Positions 7,488 through 13,945 of a DNA stretch of 14,877 nucleotides are shown here, piece after piece (position 1 is the first letter of the stretch; every line of letters starts with the position of its first letter). This stretch comes from Chamaesiphon sp. (lineage in GTDB: Bacteria > Cyanobacteriota > Cyanobacteriia > Cyanobacteriales > Chamaesiphonaceae): NCBI GenBank assembly GCA_026785875.1, contig JAJAZF010000172.1, positions 1 through 14,877 on the forward strand. Reading direction: 5' to 3'. The notes below the pieces were generated by a model that saw only the letters and a list, made by a program, of their open reading frames with translations, searched no databases and had not been told where the DNA came from. The translations under genes were made by a program, and so were the position numbers.

Positions 7488-7582
7488 GCGTTGCTGAATT
7501 GATGTATGGAAAGGGGGGACTGGAAGCTGGATTGGTTTTAAAAATCCAGAATCATAGCTCAATTCAGCGTTGCTGAATTGAT
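7488..7582. repeat. MITE-like palindromic element after guaB3
   Basis: GCTGAATTGATGTATG (7493-7508) and CATAGCTCAATTCAGC (7553-7568) form a 16-base inverted repeat with 14 matches. Inside, CTGGATT and AATCCAG (7527-7533 and 7543-7549) form a second hairpin. The whole is flanked by a perfect 16-base direct repeat, GCGTTGCTGAATTGAT, at 7488-7503 and 7567-7582. The right copy, with the preceding arm, also forms a perfect 9-base palindrome around GTT (7560-7580). No coding capacity. It resembles a small non-autonomous element or a decayed IS end, and could serve as terminator for guaB3, whose stop is four bases before it. Confidence 0.65.
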
Positions 7583-7719
7583 ATTCGATGAGGTGTTGAT
7601 TTCGATCGCATTTTTGAGAAGATCTGAGCTTGGGATGAAGCGAAGTTAGTAGTAAATATTTATCTGAAGACACTTCTCATTCACCCCAGATCGCTCTCCC
7701 CGATTTTTAATGGTGCTGT

Positions 7720-7725
7720 TACAAT
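7720..7725 (+). promoter_or_regulatory. -10 box of the Yfr1 promoter (TACAAT)
   Basis: TACAAT lies 6-8 bases before the predicted 5' end of Yfr1 at about 7732-7734, which is the correct distance for a sigma-70 type promoter. No good TTGACA-like -35 box is seen 17 bases upstream, where the sequence is C- and T-rich. Confidence 0.55.
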
Positions 7726-7731
7726 TAAGAT

Positions 7732-7811
7732 CGACGGAGACTGATGTTTCCGTTCACTCCTCACACCACATCCCGCCCAGGACACTTAATCGTGTTTTGG
7801 GCGGTTCCTTT
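7732..7811 (+). ncRNA. yfr1: Yfr1 small regulatory RNA
   Basis: Yfr1 is a short, abundant trans-acting RNA conserved across cyanobacteria; in Prochlorococcus it represses outer-membrane porin mRNAs by pairing through its unstructured centre. All parts of the Yfr1 consensus are present. The 5' hairpin is ACGGAGAC (7734-7741), loop TGAT, and GTTTCCGT (7746-7753), eight pairs counting one G-U. The ultra-conserved single-stranded motif ACTCCTCACACCAC is at 7756-7769. The 3' terminator hairpin pairs CCGCCCAGGACAC (7773-7785) with GTGTTTTGGGCGG (7792-7804), thirteen pairs with two G-U, followed by TTCCTTTGTTT. It lies 245 bases after guaB3; yfr1 commonly sits between guaB and trxA, but trxA is not next here. 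Exact ends are inferred from the structure and the -10 box. Confidence 0.93.
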
Positions 7812-7968
7812 GTTTAGGCTTGAGGTTTTGGGTTTGGTGGGTATGATAAAAAGAGGACGATCGAATCGATCGCCCTCTTTTGCAATAAGATTGGATTACT
7901 AATGGAATAGTAACAACCATCAAAGGTCTAGATTTTCAAACCTAAAACCTAAAACCCAAAGCCTAAAC
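7812..7968. repeat. Inverted repeat pair framing the terminator region
   Basis: A 24-base sequence beginning GTTTAGGCTT (7812-7835) recurs inverted at 7945-7968 with about 21 matches; the right arm contains tandem AAAACCT heptamers and ends on the first base of the rplY stop codon on the minus strand. The pair surrounds the terminator at 7849-7881. It could be a small palindromic element inserted between yfr1 and rplY, or two copies of a scattered short repeat. No gene is present in between. Confidence 0.55.
7849..7881. terminator. Bidirectional intrinsic terminator between yfr1/guaB3 and rplY
   Basis: AAAAGAGG-A-CGATCG (7849-7863) pairs with CGATCG-C-CCTCTTTT (7867-7881) around a three-base loop, with one A/C mismatch. 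The stem ends in T runs on both strands (CTCTTTT on +, CCTCTTTTT on -), so it should stop transcripts from either side: read-through from guaB3/yfr1 on + and from purA/rplY on -. The stem centre is made of HIP1-like CGATCG units. Confidence 0.8.
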
Positions 7969-8264
7969 TAATCTTTGACTGCAAAAAAGCTCAAGTGATA
8001 AGGGAAGTTTTTCCAAGGGTGAGTTTGGATCTCTTTAATTACAGTCGTACCTTTCCAATCTAATTCAGGGATACTGACTTCAACAGGAGTTTTACCGATC
8101 CTAGCTTTTTTGATTAAATTTTCGACACTCTTGGCATCGAGAGTCAGTAGGAGTGACTTGTCGCCATCATGTCCGTAGAGATTGACGGGGATATGTCCGG
8201 AGCGACGAAGTGAATTGGGCTTACTACCTGCGACACGCTGCTTTAATTCGACTGAGATTTCCAT
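7968..8264 (-). CDS. rplY: 50S ribosomal protein bL25, short form
   Basis: A 98-residue member of the bL25/TL5/CTC family, which binds 5S rRNA in the large subunit. The N-terminal domain is complete: MEISVELKQRVAGSKPNSLRRSGHIPVNLYGH (the family's RR.G.IPAvlYG block at 19-31), then SLLLTLDAKSVENLI and VIKEIQTHPWKNFPYHLSFFAV (the VQ.iQ.hP....yHvDF-like end). It lacks the C-terminal beta domain that makes the general stress protein CTC form about 200 residues, as is usual for the short cyanobacterial protein. It lies directly downstream of purA on the same strand, 85 bases apart, separated by a 16-bp hairpin. No Shine-Dalgarno is visible before the ATG. A two-way terminator follows at 7849-7881. 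Confidence 0.88.
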   Translation of the reverse strand: MEISVELKQRVAGSKPNSLRRSGHIPVNLYGHDGDKSLLLTLDAKSVENLIKKARIGKTPVEVSIPELDWKGTTVIKEIQTHPWKNFPYHLSFFAVKD

Positions 8265-8300
8265 AATTTTTAGGAGTTATTTGGTAAAATTTCCACGTTC

Positions 8301-8344
8301 GTAAAGGCTCCAAACTCGATGTTAGTCAAGTTTGGAGCCTTTAC
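8301..8344 (-). terminator. Perfect 16-bp hairpin between purA and rplY
   Basis: GTAAAGGCTCCAAACT (8301-8316) and AGTTTGGAGCCTTTAC (8329-8344) are exact reverse complements around a 12-base loop. It starts five bases after the purA stop codon on the minus strand. The stem ends in only three T residues before AC, so termination should be partial; it may act as an attenuator that lets some purA transcripts continue into rplY, or protect the purA 3' end from exonucleases. Confidence 0.6.
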
Positions 8345-8349
8345 AGATA

Positions 8350-9681
8350 CTAGCCGATGGCAGTACCATCAGCCGATAATAGCCCGCGTTTTGGGCCATG
8401 AATCGGATCTTCGACGATAATCGTTTGATCGCGACTGGGACCGAGTGAAACGATCGAAATCGGCACTTCCATTAAGTCAGCTAGGAACTTGAGATAGTTC
8501 AATGCTGCGACAGGAAGGTCTTCAAGCGATCGACATTCTGCGGTATTCTGTTTCCAGCCAGGTAGGGTTTTGTACACCGGACGACACTTGGCAAAATCAC
8601 GAGCTGAGTTGGGGAAATCAGTGGTTTGCCCACCATTAATTTCGTAAGCGACACAGACTTGGATCTCGTCAAACTCGTCCAAGACATCTAGCTTGGTAAT
8701 TGCCATACAGTCCATGCCATTGATCCGCACGGCATAACGACCGATGACGCTATCAAACCAGCCGCAGCGTCGCTTCCGCCCCGTGGTGGTGCCAAATTCA
8801 GCCCCACGCTCTCCGAGCATTTCACCGTTGATATCCTCTAGTTCGGTCGGGAATGGTCCCTCGCCTACACGGGTAGTATAGGCTTTGGCAATCCCAATCA
8901 CGCGATCGATCGTTGTTGGCCCGATGCCAGTACCGATACAAGCCCCACCCGCGATCGGATTGGAGGATGTAACATAGGGGTAGGTACCATGATCGAGGTC
9001 CAGTAATGTACCTTGGGCACCTTCAAATAAAATATTGCGACGGTGACGTACCGCATCATATATTTTGAGCGAAGTATTGACCACATGAGGGCGCAACCGT
9101 TCGGCGTATCCCAAATACTCGGTGACTACCTGCTCTGGATCTAGCGGTGGTAAATGATAGAGCTTTTCGAGGATCTCATTTTTTTGCGCGATCGTCCAGA
9201 TCATTTGTTCGCGAAATGAGTCGGCATCCATCAGATCTTGAATCCGAATCCCCATCCGTTCGGATTTATCCGCATAGGTAGGGCCGATGCCACGTCCAGT
9301 CGTGCCGATCTTGTGACTCCCCCTGACTTCTTCAGATGCTCGATCGATCAGCCGATGATACGGCATGGTGACATGAGCTGTCTGAGAAATTAAGAGCTTG
9401 TCAGTGGGGATATCGAGCGCGACTAGTCGATCGAGTTCTTCAATCAAGACTTTGGGGTCAATGACTGTTCCACAGCCAATGATACATTCAGTTTCGGGAT
9501 ATAAAATCCCTGAAGGAATCAAATGTAGTTTGAAGGTTTGACCATCCACGACTACTGTGTGACCAGCGTTGACACCCCCTTGGTAACGCACGACCACATC
9601 TGCCGATTTACTGAGTAAATCGGTGATTTTTCCTTTTCCTTCATCGCCCCATTGGGCACCAATTACGACTACGTTAGCCAA
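8350..9681 (-). CDS. purA: Adenylosuccinate synthetase
   Basis: Joins IMP and aspartate using GTP to give adenylosuccinate, the first step of the AMP branch of purine synthesis; a cytoplasmic homodimer. The 443-residue length is normal. Diagnostic motifs are all present: GAQWGDEGKGK (8-18, catalytic Asp13), GGVNAGHTVV (35-44, His41), IGTTGRGIGP and the IMP/dimer loop near 126-135, FEGAQGTLLD (about 220), TTTGRKRRCGW (about 298-308) and the GTP-base motif SLGPSRDQ near the end. The start is a TTG at 9681-9679: homologues begin exactly (M)ANVVVIGAQWGDEGKGK, and no ATG is nearby. A hairpin and rplY follow. Its + strand counterpart guaB3, some 900 bases beyond its end, competes for the same IMP pool. 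Confidence 0.97.
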   Translation of the reverse strand: MANVVVIGAQWGDEGKGKITDLLSKSADVVVRYQGGVNAGHTVVVDGQTFKLHLIPSGILYPETECIIGCGTVIDPKVLIEELDRLVALDIPTDKLLISQTAHVTMPYHRLIDRASEEVRGSHKIGTTGRGIGPTYADKSERMGIRIQDLMDADSFREQMIWTIAQKNEILEKLYHLPPLDPEQVVTEYLGYAERLRPHVVNTSLKIYDAVRHRRNILFEGAQGTLLDLDHGTYPYVTSSNPIAGGACIGTGIGPTTIDRVIGIAKAYTTRVGEGPFPTELEDINGEMLGERGAEFGTTTGRKRRCGWFDSVIGRYAVRINGMDCMAITKLDVLDEFDEIQVCVAYEINGGQTTDFPNSARDFAKCRPVYKTLPGWKQNTAECRSLEDLPVAALNYLKFLADLMEVPISIVSLGPSRDQTIIVEDPIHGPKRGLLSADGTAIG

Positions 9682-9772
9682 GGGTTATTGCTTGTCGATT
9701 TTTATAAGTTAACACAATCTACAATCCTACCATGAACCTGAAGACCTGTCAAAAATATTACTTTTAGCAGCT

Positions 9773-11572
9773 CTAAACAGCGGGTTTAGGACTCGGATTT
9801 GGTAGCTGGCGGGGAGTTGGTGATGGCATTGACTTTGGTGGGGTGGCGGGAAGTTGGGCTACTCCAGGGACTTTTTTGAGCGCGACGAACAGATCGAATC
9901 GATTGCTGGATTCGTCTAAAATTGCACTGGTGATACCTAGACTTCGCACGGCTTTGAATCCCGCAGCAACTTCTGGGGATAGATAAGGTAATGGTAAATT
10001 CCCCGCATTAATCGTGCGATCGATATCGATGAAAAATTGACCGTTGTGGGGATTTAAACTCGATTCTCCACGGGAGAGGCTTCGCCAACGAGTCGATTGT
10101 TGAAATAGTGGTGTATCTGATAGCCGTTGCTGGGGTTGGGGGATAAAAGTACTCGCTACAGGTGCCCCCAGTGTCAAGAAAGCTAGATTGTCATCGAGCC
10201 AGCCATGAGTAGCCGCCGTACCACTCAATGGGGATGTCCAATTTATGACATCTTTACCGCCTAATTTTGTTTTGGCGATCTTAAATGCTTGCTTTTGGCT
10301 CATTGTAGTATCTAGTTTGGCAAAGGCTTTGTCTGCGGCGGATCGATCGTTGGATTGCTGGAGCATGACTAATCCCGCTCCAAATTCTGTATCGATTTTA
10401 TCTGGTTTGGGAATCATCGCCACCCCAAATGAGCCTTTACTCCAGTTGAGGATTTCTGATTCTAATTCCAGCCCAGTCAGACTAGTGAGATTTTTCACCA
10501 GATCTTGAGGTTGAAAGGGTGCTAGCGGATTGGTGTCAGCACTACGGACAAAATCTTGCCACAGTCGCTGCAAGTTACCACCAGAGAGCATAACGAGGGT
10601 GTTAGCAGGGAGATTAGCCGCGAAGTTTTGAGCTTGATTTTCGACTACTAGTTTTTGTTTGGTGGTGGGTTTGAGCCATGAAATCCCCTTCCACGCAATT
10701 CCCTCGGCTTCTAGAGTGGCATTAGCGGCAATTCCCTGCTGATTTTGGGCTGTGGCTAATTTATCTGCTGCTAATGTTTGCGGCGAATTTGCCGCAGCAA
10801 CAGCAGTAGCCACGGGAATATTTGCATAGATTCGAGCAAAGGGACGATCGATCTCAATCTCAGTTAGAGCTTTGGTATATCCTGGTACGGTGAGTAACGA
10901 TTTACCGTTTTGTTGAGTATCGATGACTCGTTGTAGTCCCGATCGATCGGTAGCAATGACCATAAAATTGTCGATGATGGCGATCGCCATTGTCCCCGCT
11001 TTCCGCCTGAATTCTCTAATGGCAATCCCTTTGTAACTAGTTTCGACTAAATTGGCATCGATCGGGGTTTGGTGCTGTTGGACGACTTTTTGGGCGGCAC
11101 CTCGATCGGCGATTGGTAAGATCGCAATTATTTGTTGAGGTGCAATTTTTACTTGTGCGGGTTGATTGGGAGTCGCACCTGGATTATTTAGATAGCCGAG
11201 TAAGATTTGCTTACCAATCCAAGGTTGAATATCGCGGCGATAGTCATAACCGTAACTCGTCAAAAAGTCAGTTTGAAATTTGGTTAACTGTTTTTCAAAT
11301 ACAGCCCGACTGGTAGGAATACCAAACTCGGTGAATTTCTGCCATCGCTCTGGCTCGGTGGAAATTGAGACGGATAATAAAGTATCTGGAGGTAGTAAAC
11401 TTACCCCATTACTCGTATCTAGTTTACTATTCCCTGGCAATAGTTTCCCAATCCCGATCGCCATCAGCCCAACTGTCATCGCCACTCCAGTACCAACTAA
11501 AACCTGTCGGCGACGATATTTTATTGTCTTAGTATTTAACTTTGACTTTAGGTTGGGTATTTTATTTGGCAT
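9773..11572 (-). CDS. DUF3352 protein, membrane-anchored or exported
   Basis: A 599-residue protein of the cyanobacterial DUF3352 family, of unknown function. Residues 1-22 are basic and end in three arginines (20-22), followed by a single hydrophobic helix (about 24-45, VLVGTGVAMTVGLMAIGIG). The RRRQVLVG start of the helix resembles a twin-arginine signal, so either Tat export or an N-terminal anchor is possible. The remainder is a large extracytoplasmic domain: LLPPDTLLSVSISTEPERWQ and later NLPANTLVMLSGGNLQRLW appear as two related openings (near 59 and 323), suggesting an internal duplication of the DUF3352 fold. Residues 575-599 are Pro/Ser/Thr-rich, probably unstructured. The gene is flanked by the structured repeat block on its 5' side and by purA 91 bases downstream on the same strand. 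Confidence 0.82.
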   Translation of the reverse strand: MPNKIPNLKSKLNTKTIKYRRRQVLVGTGVAMTVGLMAIGIGKLLPGNSKLDTSNGVSLLPPDTLLSVSISTEPERWQKFTEFGIPTSRAVFEKQLTKFQTDFLTSYGYDYRRDIQPWIGKQILLGYLNNPGATPNQPAQVKIAPQQIIAILPIADRGAAQKVVQQHQTPIDANLVETSYKGIAIREFRRKAGTMAIAIIDNFMVIATDRSGLQRVIDTQQNGKSLLTVPGYTKALTEIEIDRPFARIYANIPVATAVAAANSPQTLAADKLATAQNQQGIAANATLEAEGIAWKGISWLKPTTKQKLVVENQAQNFAANLPANTLVMLSGGNLQRLWQDFVRSADTNPLAPFQPQDLVKNLTSLTGLELESEILNWSKGSFGVAMIPKPDKIDTEFGAGLVMLQQSNDRSAADKAFAKLDTTMSQKQAFKIAKTKLGGKDVINWTSPLSGTAATHGWLDDNLAFLTLGAPVASTFIPQPQQRLSDTPLFQQSTRWRSLSRGESSLNPHNGQFFIDIDRTINAGNLPLPYLSPEVAAGFKAVRSLGITSAILDESSNRFDLFVALKKVPGVAQLPATPPKSMPSPTPRQLPNPSPKPAV

Positions 11573-11632
11573 CGCAAATTGGGAGTTAGGGATTAAGTAG
11601 GGAATGAGTATATATATTATAAATTAATCAAA

Positions 11633-11911
11633 ATCAGGGGTTTAAATTCCTGTCACAACTTCGCTCTCTCGTTGGCGTAGCCTCTGTCTTGTCTTGATTC
11701 GCTAAACCCTCGGGGAACCCGAGGAGCGCGAATCGCTGACTGAAACACATTGCTGGGCGGGGCACCCGCCTAGCACGGAGGAAACCTCCGCGTGATTTCA
11801 GTCGCTCCCTCAGGAGAATCGCTCGGGGAACCCTGCGTGCGGCGAATCGCTGTCAACTATCAACTACTTGCACTGAGCGTAGCCGAAGTGTCAACTATCA
11901 ACTATCAACTG
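11633..11911. repeat. Dense block of palindromic and heptamer repeats (no gene)
   Basis: The gap between the VTE6-like gene and DUF3352 has no credible gene. It begins with the 22-base repeat shared with 170-191. Next comes a double hairpin: GATTCGC/GCGAATC (11696-11702, 11728-11734) enclosing CCTCGGG/CCCGAGG (11708-11714, 11718-11724). A second unit has outer arms GACTGAAA/TTTCAGTC (11738-11745, 11796-11803) enclosing GGCGGG/CCCGCC (11756-11761, 11765-11770) and CACGGAGG with CCTCCG-C-GTG (11774-11781, 11785-11794). CTCGGGGAACCC occurs at about 11709-11720 and again at 11822-11833. GTCAACTATCAACTA-type heptamers and the palindrome-prone CACTGAGCGTAGCCGAAGTG (11871-11890) end the block. Confidence 0.75.
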
Positions 11912-11912
11912 T

Positions 11913-12698
11913 TTAATGCCACCAAATCGCGATCGCGATCGCTACTACTGCGCCGATGATGGTATTGATAACATTGACAAGTTCATTGCTCAACCAGTCA
12001 ATATTAGATTGTAAGGTAGCACCAATCACACTTTCTAGATTTGTAGCAATAAAAGCGGCGATCGTGCAAATAACTACCCCTGTCAGCGTAATCATCCCCA
12101 AGCTATAAGCAACTAGAGAAATCAGTACTCCCCCAACAATACCTGCAAGTGTACCTTCCAAACTAACCGCACCTTCGGTACCTCTAGGCACTGGTTGAAA
12201 TGTCGTAATCAAAAATGTCCGTTTACCATAAGCTTTACCAACTTCGCTAGCAGTTGTATCTGCCAATTTGGTACTAAAACTCGCCACATAGCCTAATAAT
12301 AATAGCGATTCCCAGCCAGGATCGAGCCAACCTAACTCAATCGCAGCGACACCAATCGCACACACAGTAGCTGCAAAAGCCGAACCCCAAACATTTTCTG
12401 GTCCTCTAGCACCACCGCGTTTTTCAGCAATTCCCTCAACTTCTTTTTGCTTCATCCCAATCCGAGTTACCGCCGAGCCGACGAGGAAGTAAAACATTAC
12501 GACTCCATAGCCGCGCCAACCTAAAGTCCCCCAGACAACTACTCCCAATCCCCAAGCGTTGATCGCTCCGGCTGGGGTTAATAGTTTCTTGGGGATAATT
12601 GTAGCGATCGCTAGTAAAATCGAGTTTAAGCCGATCGCTACTAGCCACGGATGATTCGCACTTAGAGTCAGCCAATCTTGCAATATGTTTAGCATCAT
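11913..12698 (-). CDS. DUF92/TIGR00297 integral membrane protein, VTE6-like phytyl-phosphate kinase candidate
   Basis: A 261-residue polytopic membrane protein of the DUF92 family. The Arabidopsis member VTE6 and its Synechocystis homologue (sll0875) are linked to phosphorylation of phytyl phosphate to phytyl diphosphate, which feeds tocopherol and phylloquinone synthesis from chlorophyll-derived phytol. About seven hydrophobic segments are visible (near 17-36, 44-60, 64-77, 105-121, 178-199, 201-221, 240-259). The conserved cytoplasmic loop is intact: KRGGARGPENVWGS (93-106), LADTTASEVGKAYGK (145-159) and QPVPRGTEGAVSLEGT (168-183), the acidic and basic residues expected for diphosphate and metal binding. 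The N-terminus has two consecutive ATGs (12698 and 12695); either may be used, and no Shine-Dalgarno helps. It is the third gene of a minus-strand run after the Uma2-like gene and nspC. The kinase assignment is by homology only. Confidence 0.82.
   Translation of the reverse strand: MMLNILQDWLTLSANHPWLVAIGLNSILLAIATIIPKKLLTPAGAINAWGLGVVVWGTLGWRGYGVVMFYFLVGSAVTRIGMKQKEVEGIAEKRGGARGPENVWGSAFAATVCAIGVAAIELGWLDPGWESLLLLGYVASFSTKLADTTASEVGKAYGKRTFLITTFQPVPRGTEGAVSLEGTLAGIVGGVLISLVAYSLGMITLTGVVICTIAAFIATNLESVIGATLQSNIDWLSNELVNVINTIIGAVVAIAIAIWWH
11929..11942. repeat. Overlapping double HIP1 octamer
   Basis: Two GCGATCGC octamers overlap by two bases (11929-11936, 11935-11942) inside the 3' end of the DUF92 gene. 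Further exact copies are at 545-552, 3688-3695, 5904-5911, 10980-10987 and 12604-12611. This density of an 8-mer (at least seven in 14.9 kb) is the main sequence-level mark of a cyanobacterial genome. Confidence 0.9.
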
Positions 12699-12715
12699 TC
12701 GATCGATAGTAGTAT

Positions 12716-12748
12716 AGATCCCCGACTTCTCAAAGAAGTCGGGGATCT
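12716..12748. repeat. Perfect 15-bp palindromic repeat between nspC and the DUF92 gene
   Basis: AGATCCCCGACTTCT (12716-12730) and AGAAGTCGGGGATCT (12734-12748) are exact reverse complements around a three-base loop. This GATCCCCGACTTCT palindrome is a familiar scattered repeat of cyanobacterial genomes. It lies 11 bases after the nspC stop on the minus strand and would form a very stable hairpin there, though no T tract follows, so it may stabilise the nspC 3' end or partly block read-through into the DUF92 gene. Confidence 0.75.
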
Positions 12749-12759
12749 GATTAGTTTTA

Positions 12760-13911
12760 TTACCCTAACTTCGATCGATAGTCTTGATAGGAAAACTCTC
12801 GCCATAGCTTAAATTTGCCATCTTTATCGAGTGCCCCGATCGAGGGATGTACCACCCCATTAAACATCGAAGTTTTGACCATCGTATAGTGCATCATATC
12901 TTCAAACAGCAGCCGATCGCCGATCGCCAATTCCTGCTCGAAACTATAGTCACCTAAAAAGTCGCCAGCCAGACAACTAGAGCCACCCATCCGATAGACT
13001 GCTTTTCCCGCTTGCGGTTCGTGTGCGTCGCGAATCGCTGGCTTGTAGGGCATTTCTAGACAGTCGGGCATATGCGCTGTAAATGATACGTCTAACATCA
13101 CATTAGTCAGCTCGTCGGTAGGAATTAGATCCAACACAGTCGCCATCAAAAACCCTGTTTGCCAGACAATTGCCGAACCTGGTTCCATCAGGAGTTGAAT
13201 GTGGGGATGACGAGTATGAAACGCTTTTAACACCTCGATCGCATGATTCACATCATAATCTTTGCGCGTCATCAAATGACCACCACCTAGATTTAGCCAC
13301 TTGAGCTGTGGTAAAAACCGCCCAAACAATGTTTCGATATTAGCGAGAGTTTTTTCCAGTGCAAATGAGTCGCTCTCACAGAGATTGTGCGACAAGAAAC
13401 CATCGATTCCGGCTGGCAAAGTATCGCCGAGGTGTACTGCGGATACCCCCAACCGTGTTGATGGTTGACAGGAATTGTAGAGGGGGTTTTCGACTGGTGA
13501 GTACTCGGGATTGATGCGTAGTCCGATCGAGGCTTTATGGGGCGCAGAGCCTTCAACCTGGGCACGGAATTGTTCCCATTGACCGATCGAATTAAACGTC
13601 ATGTGCGAGGCATAGGTGAGAATCTCCCCGACATCTTCAGCGCGATAGGCTGGCGAATAGATGTGTACCTCGGTGCCAAATTCCTCAGCGGCGAGTCGTG
13701 CTTCCCACAGAGAGCTGGCTGAGGCACCCTTGAGGGTAGTCCGAATCTGCGGGAAGGCATGAAAGAGGGCAAATCCTTTGAGTGCTAGCATAATCCGAAT
13801 TGGAGCCGCTGTTTGGACTCGATCGAATATTGCCAAATTTCGATCGAGCAGTTGTTCTTCTAATACAAAACAAGGCGATGGAATATTTGTGACGTCGTTA
13901 TTTTGGGTCAT
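12760..13911 (-). CDS. nspC: Carboxynorspermidine/carboxyspermidine decarboxylase
   Basis: A PLP-dependent enzyme of the alanine-racemase-fold decarboxylase group that removes CO2 from carboxyspermidine or carboxynorspermidine, the last step of the polyamine route independent of S-adenosylmethionine decarboxylase. The 383-residue length is typical. The PLP lysine is Lys45 in MLALKGFALF; the family's N-terminal SPCFVLEEQLLDRN is at 11-24; HNLCESDSF (175-183), LNLGGGHLMTRKDYD (206-220) and MEPGSAIVW (242-250, phosphate binding) follow; Cys313 in GGSSCLAGDF is the active-site cysteine donated across the dimer. The usual partner, carboxy(nor)spermidine dehydrogenase, is not in the window. The upstream Uma2-like gene ends 34 bases before its start on the same strand, so they may be co-transcribed. 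No strong Shine-Dalgarno is visible. Confidence 0.93.
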   Translation of the reverse strand: MTQNNDVTNIPSPCFVLEEQLLDRNLAIFDRVQTAAPIRIMLALKGFALFHAFPQIRTTLKGASASSLWEARLAAEEFGTEVHIYSPAYRAEDVGEILTYASHMTFNSIGQWEQFRAQVEGSAPHKASIGLRINPEYSPVENPLYNSCQPSTRLGVSAVHLGDTLPAGIDGFLSHNLCESDSFALEKTLANIETLFGRFLPQLKWLNLGGGHLMTRKDYDVNHAIEVLKAFHTRHPHIQLLMEPGSAIVWQTGFLMATVLDLIPTDELTNVMLDVSFTAHMPDCLEMPYKPAIRDAHEPQAGKAVYRMGGSSCLAGDFLGDYSFEQELAIGDRLLFEDMMHYTMVKTSMFNGVVHPSIGALDKDGKFKLWREFSYQDYRSKLG

Positions 13912-13945
13912 GTTTACTCAATAATTGGCGGATGATTAAATTCTT

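Noticed and set aside
7431..7673. 80-residue minus-strand open frame after guaB3
   Set aside because: It overlaps the conserved guaB3 C-terminus and the palindromic element, and matches no family.
11633..11911. tRNA or rRNA fragment in the structured gap
   Set aside because: Hairpins do not form a cloverleaf and no T-loop (GTTCRANNC) or anticodon arm is found.
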